Shown here piece by piece: positions 12,171 to 23,679 of a DNA stretch of 25,618 bases (its first letter is position 1; each line of letters begins with the position of its first letter). The DNA comes from Smittium mucronatum (Eukaryota > Kickxellomycota > Harpellomycetes > Harpellales > Legeriomycetaceae): contig LSSL01003876.1 in the NCBI GenBank assembly GCA_001953115.1, positions 1 through 25,618 on the forward strand, given 5' to 3'. A program made the translations under genes and the position numbers. Under the pieces are notes generated by a model. It was not told where the DNA came from. It saw only the letters and a program-made list of their open reading frames with translations, and did not search any database.

Positions 12171-15004
12171 AGAATAAATATACAATATTAAATGAAAATT
12201 AAGAAAATGAATATTTAATTATTCAGAAAAGCGTAAAGAATGGTACATCTTGATAAATATTAAAAACAAATAAAATAAAGTCTAAATAAAGTTAATAGCA
12301 AATAAATCATAATTTTTAACTTTAAATTTTTTTTTATATATTTCTTAAAAATATAGCATTTATTCGATAAAAAGAAAAAATATAAATTTCAATTAGACTC
12401 AGCTTTGAAACAATAAAAACAATCATAATTTATATTCAGTGGAGGCGAATTTGAATATTTGATAAAAAATAATAATGGTAATAATTTTAATAATAACACA
12501 AAATGTGGATATTTTTTAATTTATGGATAAATTTAGTAATAATTTTTAATTTTTTCATATTTTGTTATTTTTGAAATTAGTTTTAAATAAAAAATATAAT
12601 GGTCAATGTTAATTAATAAACTAGCGATTTATTAAATATTTTAATAAGGGGGTTTTATGCCGAGTTTTTGTAATTAATTTGTAGGAATTTTGATATTAAA
12701 TTACAAATATATTAAAAATATCAATGAAATATAATTTAAACTAAGATTAATCGTTGATATATTTTTTTTCGGGATTTTATGTTAATTGATGAAAAAATAA
12801 GCCATTTTTATGAAGAATAAATAATATTTGGATTTATGTCTTTATTACTATTATTCACTTTTAATATTTATTGTTGATTTTTTACAAGAAAATTACCTGA
12901 CTCTACATAGTATGCATAATTATTAATTATAGGTGTGGATTAAATAAATAACATCCTTTTATAGCATTATTAAGATTTTATTTATCAAATTGAACTAAAA
13001 AACCCCCACTGATGCGATATATTATAAAATAGATATTTTTATTTGCTTCTGTTTTTTGTATCTTAGTTTTTTTACCATAAAAAGCCATTAAAATCTTTAC
13101 ATTCGTTTCTACCTTTTTTAGAAAAATCGTTTAAATTAATGAGGGAATTTATTCTGGGACCAAAATTTACCCTTTCCTTCCGGTTATTGAGAAAAAAATG
13201 TGGTTAATTTAATCTTAAGAGGTTTTAAATAAATTATAAATTATAAAAATAAAAATAATAAATTTAAATTATAACCTTTTCTTAGATTTTTTTTCTATAA
13301 AAATAAAAATTAAGTATTTTAGTTAAAAAGAAATTCATAATTTCAGTAAATATACAAATAAATGCAATCTTATACCCCCTCTCACACACACAGAAGCTTC
13401 AAATTTAATTTAATAATTTTTAAAATTATATTTTATCAACTTGAACAAATGAGAAACCCATTTTAACTGCGAATTTACCATAGAAGAATATACAAGAATC
13501 TTTTAAGACAGAATGAAAGAACTATAGAGAACTTATGTTTGCAAAAAAAAATATGATAAGCTTTCATTAGACTTTAATAATATTAAACCTAAAAATAAAT
13601 CAGAATAAGTTTTATCTATTATTATTATGTAGCAATACATAATTCTGATCTAAATGTGTCATTTTCTTTAGAAAAATTGTAGAAATTTTTAAAATTTTAA
13701 GAGCATTTTTTTCATTCAGAAAATATAATATTATTTTATTTTTATCAGAAACAAATAAAGTATATTCCAGGTATATTAGTAACTTATAAATATAAAAAAC
13801 TCATATGAGATAGAAAATTAATCTTATGAGTGCTATTTTAATTTAAAAAAATTGAAGTTTTAATTTATACATTATGATATCATATGAGAAGTTCTATTAG
13901 AATTAGTAATTTTACGTTTTCGCCAAAAACACCATTTAAACACCGAATCAAACTCAGAAATTTTTTTGAAAAGCAAGTCGATGATACGATTTTATATTTT
14001 TGGCTTAATTTAATCATATTTAAAAAAAATTAAATATTAATAAAATTTATTTTTTATAATTTTGCAAAAAAGAAATCACTGCCAGTTTTATGCTTTAAAT
14101 TGTACGTATTCTTAATAAAAAAATAAGCATTTTTTGTATAAAAAGTTTATTGATTCCTAAAAATCGCAATAAATTCTATTCAAGTAATTATTTATCATTA
14201 CATAATACCGCATTCATCGTCAATAAATTAAATATATCACTTTAATTTATCAGTAAACTCATAATTTTGGAAGAAATTAATCTAGTATATAATGTTATAG
14301 GGGAGAGATGATATGTTTTAAAAAATATTTAACATATTTATTATATTTTATTATAATTGGATTTTGATTTTAATTCTTAGGTGTCAATATCCCTTTTTTT
14401 CTCTTTTTTTTACAAAAATTTATATTATTATAGTTAAAAGTTAAAACTTTTCTAGAAAAATTTCAAGAATTTTGATTATTATTTTTAACTTATATCATAA
14501 ACATAACTTTTTTGGATTGATACTTTAATTTAATATAATCTCAAATAATTTTTGCTTAAATGGTTTTGAGAATCGAGTTTATTTTTGGTTTTTATGTGAA
14601 AAATGATTAAATTAAATAAATAATTGAAAATTAAAAAATAGTTTGAGAAAATTAATCAGTAAAATGTATTGTATTAATTTTTGAGAAAAAATGTTTTTAT
14701 TTATAATACATATATTTACTGGAATATTTCTTCTTTTTTTAGGGCAACCAGTAACTTTAAAATCGTTAAATAATAAAAAATGAAATAATAAATTTTCACT
14801 ATATTTAATCATTAAAATTCGATAAAAAAAATTAGCTGAATTTAAATTTTTTGAAAAAAATGAAAAAAATTTAAAAAATAAAATTAGTTATCTGATCGAA
14901 TTATAAAAGCAATTATAAAATAATTATGCTCCTATATTTAAAAAGAAAAATATCCAAATAAAAAAATAAAAAAATAGGGCAACTTATACAAAACAATGCA
15001 ATTC

Positions 15005-15017
15005 TATACAAAATCTG
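15005..15017 (+). repeat. TATACAAAATCTG, arm of a distant inverted word pair
   Basis: An exact 13-base word whose reverse complement occurs at 17072-17084, about 2 kb away. The flanks show further loose similarity (a GC-TTATAC-like start), which suggests relics of one dispersed sequence. Confidence 0.45.
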
Positions 15018-15646
15018 CAATGATATACGGATTACGCCAAAATGAAAATGAAAAAATGAAAAATTACGCATCCAAATACAAATTTTTGCTATTTTATTCT
15101 ATTGGCTGTTTTTTTAATCGATATTAAAATCTATTTAATGTCTAAAAGGGTTTATAAAGCGGTTTAGATCCAATGAGAATTCACTTTTTTCAATTTGCGA
15201 CTATATTTTCAAGCTTTTTATCCTTAATTATATTAATTTTTTTATAATTTTATCAATAGTAACTAATCACACTTGACAAAATAAACAATATCTGAGATTA
15301 TAAATCCGAATAAGAAATAAAAATTTAAAACTTTTTTTGAATTTAAACCGAAAATATGCGTATTGTACACCTCGATTTAGAATTTTTTTGTGAAATATGC
15401 TTGATTTTTGATGCTTTTTTACAAAAATATATTGCTAATCGTAATCAAAGACATCATCTGATGTTTTTTAAAGTTATTAATAATTATAATGTATCTTTAT
15501 TGTGATTATTTAAATAATTTAAAAAAATAAAATGATGTTTAAAAAGAAGGTGCTTTGAAGCGATTTAATTAAGTTATAATTTTTTTTAAAATAACTCAAT
15601 TAGTTGCTAAGTGCTTTATTTATATTATTAATATTAAATAACCTTC

Positions 15647-15657
15647 GCATTATAAAA
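15647..15657 (+). repeat. GCATTATAAAA word, site 2
   Basis: Exact copy of the word; the flank continues AAAT AGAT, partly similar to the flank at site 3. Confidence 0.5.
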
Positions 15658-16860
15658 AATAGATACAAAATTATAGTAATCATAGAACGGATTCTTTTTG
15701 ATTCAGCTATTATTTTTTTTATGTATAAAAACCACTTCTAATATTATAAAATCAGAAAAATTAAAGATAATAAATTTTCAGCTTGTGAAACCAACAATTA
15801 AAGCGCTTTTAGGAATTATATTTTCTCTTAATTTTTGAAGTAAAGTCTAAAAATCGAAATACAATTAAATTTCATATTTGAATTTATGGCTCTTATCAAA
15901 AATCGATTCTATTTTATTATTTTTAAAAGCTTATTCCTAAAAAAATCTTAGCTATCCTCTACTTATATGTATTTGAATAGTTATTATCTGTAATTTTTTT
16001 GTTTTTATACGGAATATGATTGATTTACTTTATATTATAATAATAAGTATCCTTTGTTAAATATTTCTAAATTTATAGTACTTATTCTATAGAATTCTTA
16101 ATAAATTTGAATTTTTGGTACATGATCTACAGCTTCCATATCCAAAAACACTCTTTATCAATTAAAATATAGTCAATAAAATTTAAAATTATTTATTTTT
16201 ATATCTATATGTAATTTATATGATTCTTCTATTGGTTTTGTGGTGGAATTTGTGTATTATTATAGATTTTTTATATTTTTGTATTTTTTTGTATTTCTCT
16301 GTATATTTTTCCCCAACTTTTCATAATGATATTTCCAATCATTTATAAATAATTGTGATATTATCTTCAAATTCGAGAAAAAGTTCTTGTTTTGAAAATC
16401 AATTCTTATTTCAGATTGAAATTTTTTCGTCTATTGGTATTAACTAATCTTGCTATAATTATTCTGGGATTATCTATAAAATATTTAATGAAGAAATTAT
16501 CTCTTTAATTATATTTAAAAAGCATAGAAATTTGATAATTTTTAAATGAAAAAAATGAAAAAAATGATTTGAATAAAATTTTATCATTATATCAATTTTC
16601 ACTAATGTATCATCTATATACAAACCTGAGACTGAAAATAATAATGATTTAGTGTGAATAAAAACTGTAAGTAGTTATCCATTACATTTTTCTTGAGAAA
16701 TATTTTAAGAAAGCATTAAAAAAACTCTTGACATCATAATTAAATTAAATATACATATAATATCTAGAAATTTGGTCTATTGATTTATTTTGTCATTTTA
16801 ATTAAAAATTTAAAAATTATCGAAAAAAAGTCTAAACACTTTATAATCTCATCAAAAAAA

Positions 16861-16868
16861 CCCCCCCC
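16861..16868 (+). repeat. C8 homopolymer
   Basis: Eight C residues directly after an A7 run, unusual in a block where C is rare. It could be an assembly-sensitive site or a relic of the G/C-run found in the dispersed repeat. Confidence 0.6.
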
Positions 16869-16896
16869 ATAAAAATCATTATCTCAAAAACCTGTT

Positions 16897-16907
16897 GCAT
16901 TATAAAA
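16897..16907 (+). repeat. GCATTATAAAA word, site 3
   Basis: Exact copy. A degraded version (CATATTATAAAAAATA) follows at about 16986, and both are followed by TACC. Confidence 0.5.
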
Positions 16908-17071
16908 AAATACCATTCTATATTTCACTCAATTTGACTTTATATAATCGGTTTTCAAATTTTAATGATAGAGAATCTACCTTCAAAACAGTTCATATTA
17001 TAAAAAATATACCCCAAAAGTCCAAATATCAAATATCTTAACAATAAAATTACTGTTATACATATTTGAAC

Positions 17072-17084
17072 CAGATTTTGTATA
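17072..17084 (-). repeat. CAGATTTTGTATA, second arm of the inverted word pair
   Basis: Exact reverse complement of 15005-15017. On the minus strand the context reads GCGTTATACAAAATCTGG, resembling the GCATTATAAAA words with C/G in place of T/A at some sites. Confidence 0.45.
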
Positions 17085-17214
17085 ACGCAAAAATATATAA
17101 TACAAATACAAATATAACTAGCCGTTGGAAATATAGATAAACGTGAACAAGTTTAAAAAATCAAAATAAATTAATTTTTATTTTTATTTCACTATAAAAA
17201 TATTGATATTTTAG

Positions 17215-17225
17215 GCATTATAAAA
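17215..17225 (+). repeat. GCATTATAAAA word, site 4
   Basis: Fourth exact copy, about 320 bases after site 3. Confidence 0.5.
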
Positions 17226-19245
17226 TCCTTAGGCTTTTTAATATCTTAAGATGATCTTAAATTAGAGAAGACAAATTTCAAATAATCTTTGGTATAAGTT
17301 TGATTGGATATGATTGATATATCACTTTTTAGTTTCAGTTTAATTTTTTTTTAATAAAATAGCTATCTTTTAATATGTATAAGCTGTTATTGTGTTTATT
17401 GAATTATAATTTATCATTATTAATTATTTTGGGTTATTTTTTTGAAAAAAAATTAGTAATTAGGTGTTTGTGAAGCTACGGAGAATGGTTATATATATGA
17501 GCTGGAATTAAATTTTTAATGAAAAAATATAATAAATTTGAGAATTGAATAAAATCATAGCTGATAAATATGAAAATAATTACTTTTTAAATATATTTCA
17601 TGAAAGAATTGAAATAAAATGCTATCTATTATCTTAATTTTATTTGGTGCTCCAACTGATACTTTTTTGTATATTGAAATATCGTTTATATTTTTAATAA
17701 GTTTAAAATATCTAAAATAATATTATATACGTGATTTTTTCTCTTTTAATTCAATAAGAATATTTTCGTGATATATGGTTTTTGGTATTTAAATTTAGTT
17801 TCAAAAATTGATAATAATAGTAAAAAAATGCATATGTAACTTAGCTATGTATTTAAAATTTTGGGATTTTTTTAATTCAAATTTTGTAACAAGTTCTATT
17901 TTATTTTTTTTATGGGTGTTAAAATAAATTTGTGCTCATTTAATTTCAAATAAAATAAACAATAATAGAATAGTTTCCCTCTTTATTGGCTAAATAATCA
18001 ATATCGCGATTTTATAAACAATATGTTTATTAAATTTCAGCACCTTAAATATTTCAATGAAATCATGAAAAAAATCTATTGATTGTAATTATTCATAATA
18101 TATATCTTTTTTTGATAACATTTTAGATTCTTTTATAAAATTTATAATTATTGGACTGAAATATATATAAAAATCTTATAAAATTGGTTTAGTTGATAGA
18201 TATAAGGTTTTAATTTTAGATAATACATTAATAATATGTAGGCCAATTCAGTTAGGTTTTTTTATTCCGTTTTTATTTTATTTCTTGTAGCCAGTAAACT
18301 ATTTATCCTGCATAAATTCTTGTATAAAAGATATTCGGTATTTTTTCCCCCACTTTTCCGAATTTTTTTCCAAAATAATTAGAAAAATAAATTAATAATT
18401 GGGACAAAATTTGATTAAGACTAGTTAATTTTATCAATTTTTTGTTTTCCTAAAAGAATCAGAAATATTATTTGCTATTCTCAAAAGTTTTTTCTCATTG
18501 AAATTTTTTTCTAATTATATATATTAAGATTCAAAATTTTTTACGTATTTTCTGGCAATTGATCAAGTTACATATATGGATTGCTGTTTTTCTAAAATTT
18601 TCCCAAAATAAACAACTTAATAATTTACTTACTCTGACTTGAAGTTATGATAATTATAATTACATATATACTGATTTTTTTTTTAACGTAGAATTTACAT
18701 AGATACTGATAAAATGTAATTTTAAGTTTAGAAATATATTTAAATATAAAGCTGAGCTCGCGTGTGTGAAAATCTGCTATCTAGAAATATTTAAAATTCT
18801 TACACTTAATAATATAATGTTTTCACAAAAATTCTGCAGTTATTATTTTTCCCTATAATATTTCCTTTTACATTTGAAAGTTGATTAGATCCCATTTATC
18901 TCAAAACTTATAATAAAATTCCCCTTTTTATTTCTTTCTAATCATTCTGTATTTAAGACCAGGTCCATAAAACTCTATTTTTTTTCTGAGCTCAAAACTG
19001 GAATTAAAGAAATATCCTTGATATATCTTTATTTTTGATATAATAAAAACTGAGATACATTAAAAAAACTTCTTCAAAGCGTGTAGTTGACATTAAGTTA
19101 TCTTGAAATAGTTGAAAATTTATATATTCAATGATAAATCTTTAAATTTCTAAATTATGTTACTGATTTTTTTTTTCAATAATTCTTATACAAAAAATCA
19201 CGCCAATAATATTCACCTTTTCCAATTTTCAAAACAAAACAACTA

Positions 19246-19267
19246 AAATTTAAATTTAAATTTAAAT
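19246..19267. repeat. (AAATTT)n microsatellite
   Basis: Three full AAATTT units plus AAAT, 22 bases. A minor simple repeat within the AT-rich block. Confidence 0.85.
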
Positions 19268-21489
19268 AGGTTTTGTAAACATTTAAAATATAATTATAAT
19301 AAAAGTGCTAAATAAGGAAATCATTTCCTTGAAAATATAGAATTATAAGGTACCGAAGAAATTTCGAAATTGAAATTTGAACTATTTTCTAATTTTCTAA
19401 TTCTTTATGGATTTAATATCTACAGGGTTAAGAAAATTTAAATTAAATTAGATCAGATTTCTTTGAATTATATTATTTTTGATAATGGTTATTTATAAAA
19501 CCTGTATTATTTATTTTTATATAAAAAAAACTTGATTGTTCTATTTTACTGACATAAATTATTTTTTTAGGATAAAGAAAACTTTCTAATTGATTTTAAA
19601 GAAAAAAATTCGTTTTTCTAATAAATAAAGTTAGTAAAATAATCCCTTAAACATATCATGAGCATAAGTGATATATCAAATTGAAAAAATCTAGGAAAAT
19701 TAATTTTTTGCAGAAACAAAATTCCACTATTAAAAGATTTAACGATTTTATATTTACAAATTTTTTTAAAATTTCAAGTTTATTTTGACATTTACTCTAT
19801 TCAAAAAAATTTAACCGCATTAAGTCACTAAAAATATTAAAAATATTAAAATTTTAAAATCAATGCTTCAAAGTCGCGGAACACAATTTTAATTTTTTTT
19901 ATAACAAATTTGAGTTTTTAATAAAATAGTTTTGGAAAAAAAAATGAAAAAACTAAAAAATTTCTTTCTGGGATATTTTACTATAATTTTCTTAATTGAA
20001 CTATCAAAATTATCCAAAATAATTAAACTCTATATCTAATTAAAAGAGGAAGCTATGGCAATGTAATTTTTTGTAAGTTTATTTCGGCAATAAAAAAATC
20101 AATAAGCTTTTATTAGCATATTAACCCCTAAATATAACATTTTAAAAATAAAAATTGAAAATTGAAGCTTTAAAATTAATAAAAAATATAATCGCTTTAA
20201 ATAAAAATTTCTCACTTATTTGAATTTGGGGAGGGGTGGGGGTGTCATATGAATTGAAATTTTTTTTGTACAAAAATGAAAAAAAATCAAGTTTTATTCA
20301 GGTGATTTTATTATTTATAATACTAATCAAATTCGAAATTTTATCTGGATTTTATATCACATAATCGATATTATACATTTATTTATCAATAAACCAAAGA
20401 AAAATATAACAGTTATAAGTGGAATAAAGAAATATTTACAACAAATTTCTAACTTCCATAAAAAAACAAGTATATCGAATTTTTTAAGAAACTTTATTTT
20501 TTAAAATATGTCTTTTAACTTTAAATTTATCTTGTATTAAAACATCAATAAATTATTAAATATATGAGGGAAAAAAATCTGTAAAAGGTTTTCTTTTTAT
20601 TTAATCTTTTAAAAAATAATGATATATTTCAGGGTGTAAATTAAAGAATAATATTAGTTAAAAAACCACTTTTATTACTTAATTTTTTTAGGCTTCGAAT
20701 TGAATTGCACAATATATAAAATGTTTTATATTCTTTTTTTATCAAAATAGATGAGTCGATAATAATTTTTTTATCGTGGTTTAAGATTATTGTTTTAGCT
20801 ATCGAAAAATTCCACGTTTGAAAATGTTTTATATAAGAATTAAATATTTATAAAAAAATTAAAATAATAATGATAAAAAGCAAAAGTTTCTTCTATAAAA
20901 AAAGTGGTTTTCCACTTTTAAAAATATTGATTAATGTTTATAATTATTATAATATAAGGTAAAACGTTGGCTTTATAATAATAAAACTTCAAATATTAAA
21001 CCATAAAATCAAATTAGATTCTGTTTAATACATATATCCCGTTATTAGTATGCTTTAAGCCTTATTATAGGCAAACTCAAAAAAAACTTACTTTATAATT
21101 CTAACACTAACCAATATGGCTACTAGAATCTAATACTTCTGAACTAGAAATATGGTTATCGAAATTTACTATTTAACAGGCGGATAAAATGGATTAAAAG
21201 TAAGAGAATTTAGGATATTCTTTATGGATACAATTAAAATAAAATGCTAATATTGGGAGTGCGAAAAGCATTTTAAACCCTTTTATGATTTTATTTCGAA
21301 AATATAGAAAATTTAATGCATTGAGTATAAATTATTATTTCGTTTATTCATTATTCATCTTTAATAAAGGGTATAAAAATCCAAAAATATTTAAAATTTA
21401 ATATAAAAATCTCACAAAAACTATGTAGTTATCGATCTTTAAACATAGACTATGTATCAATTCATTTTTTTGAGAAAAAATATAAAAAA

Positions 21490-22060
21490 TAACTCTTGAA
21501 AGTGAAATACCTTGCTTTAGTTTAGGGGCTTAATTAGCATTCTTTAAAAAATTCAATATACATAAATTTCAGACAGCTTTACACTATCATTTTTTGGAAA
21601 CAGTAGGGGGAAAGTTGGAGATCCGAGGGGATGTGATTCCAGAAGGGGGGGGGGGGCTTGAATCGGGAGATGGGTGCGAATAATTGAGCAAAACCCAGTA
21701 AAATTTCTCAGCGAAATTTCAAAATTTGATGATCATGCAGATCTCAAAGTCTAACAACAACAGTGGAAAGTCAGAGACTATTAATTCTACTTTTGAGTAT
21801 GGTTCATATTAACTAGCTCTGTTAAAATAAAGCGCTAATTAAGAGCTCAAAAATTCCAAAGAAAATTTTTTATTTGAATATGTGATTAAATCTTAACTAA
21901 AATAAATCAAACATAAATCTAATGAAGAAATGTAAGGGGGGGAGGGTGTCTTTATTTGGGATATTTCGTCCCCCTTTAGTAGATAGATAACCAGTATCCC
22001 GATAGAGATGTCTATTGTATTTAAGACAACAGTCTTTCATACATAATTTTTTCTTTTTTT
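21490..22060 (+). repeat. Dispersed repeat, copy 2 (plus orientation)
   Basis: The partner of the minus-oriented copy at about 720-1310, sharing nine anchor words in the same order with nearly equal spacing over about 500 bases. The copies are diverged (exact words of 7-14 bases separated by mismatches), so the insertions are old or strongly mutated. Similarity may continue to about 22060 through an AGTCTTT word. It contains G and C runs at both ends of its right part (21936-21946 and 21970-21974) that could pair. It has no open frame of note. The element class is unknown, and no target-site duplication could be set because the ends are not sharp. Confidence 0.8.
21645..21656 (+). repeat. G12 homopolymer
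   Basis: Twelve consecutive G residues within repeat copy 2. Copy 1 has only five at the same place, which explains most of the local spacing difference between the copies. This is a slippage-prone site and a plausible sequencing-error site. Confidence 0.8.
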
Positions 22061-22136
22061 CCATCTTTTTTTATTGCAGATTTTATGATGTTATCTTGCA
22101 ATAAAACCTTGAAATAAAAAATAGGAAAATCTACTT

Positions 22137-22328
22137 ATTTGTAATCAGAAGGATTTTGCAAAGAATTCATTGAGTGGGTTAGTATTGGCGACTCTATTAG
22201 CTCTATAGTTGCATTTCTATGAAAATTACGGAGTTTGGATTCCCATCCTTTTGCCACTATTTGTAACCAAAATTAATCCTGAGACATGGATTTTATGGCG
22301 ATTTACACTAAAACTGCAAAAACACTAA
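22137..22328 (+). pseudogene. Decayed coding segment A, possibly retroelement-derived
   Basis: One plus frame reads as protein across about 64 codons with a single internal TAG (22206-22208) before a TAA. The translation includes LSGLVLATLLAL, stop, then YENYGVWIPILLPLF and TKINPETWILW. The piece with L..K(I/L).PET..W loosely resembles the gag-like DUF1759 region of some retroelements; this is a weak resemblance from memory, not a confirmed match. The composition is less AT-rich than the desert. No start codon or splice pattern rescues it as a living gene. It lies just after repeat copy 2, so the two may come from one insertion. Confidence 0.45.
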
Positions 22329-22472
22329 AGCCCTAAACTTAGCTAGATTAAATAACCATAAATATTTTTGCTAATGTTAAAATGATAATTAACCGGTAAA
22401 TTTACATAAACCACTAAATATGTTTTTTTTCTGTTTCTATAAAAATATAAATCCTCCAATAATAATAAATGT

Positions 22473-22796
22473 ATGCCTCTCAGTTATACGAGTAAGATCA
22501 CCGATTTACAAATCACGGGAATGTCTGATTTGCCATTTAACAGAATGAACGCTATTAGGGCTGGAAATTGATATGATTGGCCAAATTGTTTAAGTGATTT
22601 ATGTGGAAAGAGGGATGAGTTCAGTTTCCTTTTTAAATATGACAATTTAGATCGGGAATAACAACTGTTCACATCTCTATTAATCAATTTGTCTTTTTTA
22701 GAACCATTTGCAAGACAAAAAGTATTCGGCTGGACTCGAAAATCCCTATCATATTCCAATACAAATCAGATTTTAAAGCCAAACTCCAAAAAATAA
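22473..22796 (+). pseudogene. Decayed coding segment B, two in-frame stops, abuts BUD32
   Basis: Starting at an ATG (22473), one frame gives about 107 codons interrupted by TGA (22569-22571) and TAA (22659-22661). Visible words are ITDLQITGMSDLPFNRMNAI, YDWPNCLSDLCGKRDEF, LLINLSFLEPFARQKVFGW and SYSNTNQILKPN. Cysteine, tryptophan and proline content is too high for translated AT-rich noise. The stops could be explained by single transitions (TGG to TGA, CAA to TAA). The 91-codon minus-strand open frame at 22484-22759 is its antisense shadow. Family not identified; a retroelement polyprotein is one possibility. It ends 9 bases before the BUD32 start, so it occupies the BUD32 promoter region. 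Confidence 0.5.
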
Positions 22797-22805
22797 AATA
22801 AAACG

Positions 22806-23502
22806 ATGGTCGAACTAAAAAGCCAAGGCGCCGAAGCAGTAACAATACACTTTAATTAACACTTTTTTTTTATTTAGAATTTATTAAAGCTTGGACTTTA
22901 TAATTGATTAGAGGGTATACGAAAGTGATTTTTTCGGCAAGAGATCTATATTAAAGGTAAGGTTCAGCAAAAAGTACCGCCATCCCGATTTGGACAAGAA
23001 ATTGTTGCATTCACAATTGACGAATGAAGTCAGGTTATTGCACAAATGTTTATTGAATGGGATTCCTGTTCCCTCTGTTTACAATGTGGATAAAACCGAA
23101 TATACTATAGAGATGGAATATGTAGTTGGCGAAATGGTGAAAACAATTCTTGCTCGTGGCGGGAAAGAAGGTTTAGGGGAGGAAGTTGGTCGAGTTCTTG
23201 CGAAAATGCACGATTGTGGAATAATACATGGAGATTTAACTACCTCAAATATGATATTTAATGAGAATGAAGGATTAGTTCTTATTGATTTTGGTTTAGG
23301 GTTTTCAAGTGATCTGGCCGAGGATAAAGCTGTTGATTTGTACGTTTTTGAAAGAGCATTGATTAGTACAACGCCTGATTGTGATGACTTTCTCGATTCG
23401 TTTTACAAATCTTATTCTAGTATTTCTACTAAATCTAAAGGGGTTCTAGATAGATTACAAGATGTTCGTATTCGTGGAAGAAAAAGAGATATGACAGGAT
23501 AA
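22806..23502 (+). CDS. BUD32: BUD32/PRPK kinase of the KEOPS complex, two exons
   Basis: Exons 22806-22838 and 22912-23502 join in frame to 207 residues. Bud32 is the small atypical kinase/ATPase subunit of KEOPS, which makes N6-threonylcarbamoyladenosine at A37 of ANN-decoding tRNAs together with Kae1. The sequence opens MVELKSQGAEA, then RVYESDFFGKRSILKVRF with the ATP-binding lysine at K26. Next are KYRHPDLDKK (32-41), TNEVRLL with the helix-C glutamate E50, IIHGDLTTSN with catalytic D119 and N124, and DFGLG with metal-binding D137. The family-diagnostic C-terminal tail RGRKRDMTG (199-207) is intact. As usual for Bud32, the lobe after DFG is very short. The first exon (11 codons) supplies the glycine-rich GAEA. 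The ATG has A at -3. It converges on the SAS-4-like gene with 177 bases between stop codons. All key residues are present, so it should be functional. Confidence 0.96.
22839..22911 (+). other. BUD32 intron
   Basis: A 73-base phase-0 intron, GTAACA...GATTAG. Splicing joins GAEA to RVYESDFFGK, the exact junction expected in Bud32. An alternative AG at 22876-22877 leads into sequence with no homology. The in-frame TAG at the acceptor shows the intron must be removed. Confidence 0.92.
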
Positions 23503-23679
23503 AGTTTAAAATAATTTAATGTAACATAAGCCTTTGAAAACACACGCTATTCTTTATTATTATTATCATTTTTGGGAAAAATTAGGGGTTTCAAGATGTA
23601 ATTTTCTTAAGTAATATAATTAAAAAATCATGATATCCTTCGTTTTCAATAAGAGTCAATTAAGATGTTTATGCATGGT
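23503..23679. other. Convergent intergenic spacer
   Basis: 177 bases between the stop codons of BUD32 (+) and the SAS-4-like gene (-). It must hold both 3' ends, so the transcripts may overlap. No clear poly(A) signal can be singled out at this AT content. Confidence 0.6.

Larger units (their letters stand above)
9247..21480. other. Gene-free, extremely AT-rich block (about 12 kb)
   Basis: By eye roughly 85-90% A+T, clearly higher than the coding segments. No open frame exceeds about 66 codons and none of the translations has a recognisable motif, exon pattern or codon structure. It holds many A and T homopolymers, short (A)nTG words, a few small simple repeats (listed separately) and several recurring GC-containing words. 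No tRNA, rRNA, CRISPR-like array or long exact tandem repeat was seen. Possible readings are heterochromatin, a regional centromere, a heavily mutated transposon graveyard, or simply a large intergenic spacer of an AT-biased genome. The sequence does not decide among them. Confidence 0.8.

Noticed and set aside
14612..14812. 66-codon minus-strand open frame in the AT-rich block
   Set aside because: The translation is rich in Ile, Asn, Phe, Leu and Lys as expected of random AT-rich DNA; no motif.
20228..20252. G-rich stretch similar to the G-run of the dispersed repeat
   Set aside because: The other anchor words of the repeat are not found at the expected distances, so a third copy is not supported.
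22484..22759. 91-codon minus-strand open frame
   Set aside because: The opposite strand has the more protein-like reading (Trp, Cys and Pro words, FGW), so this is its antisense shadow.
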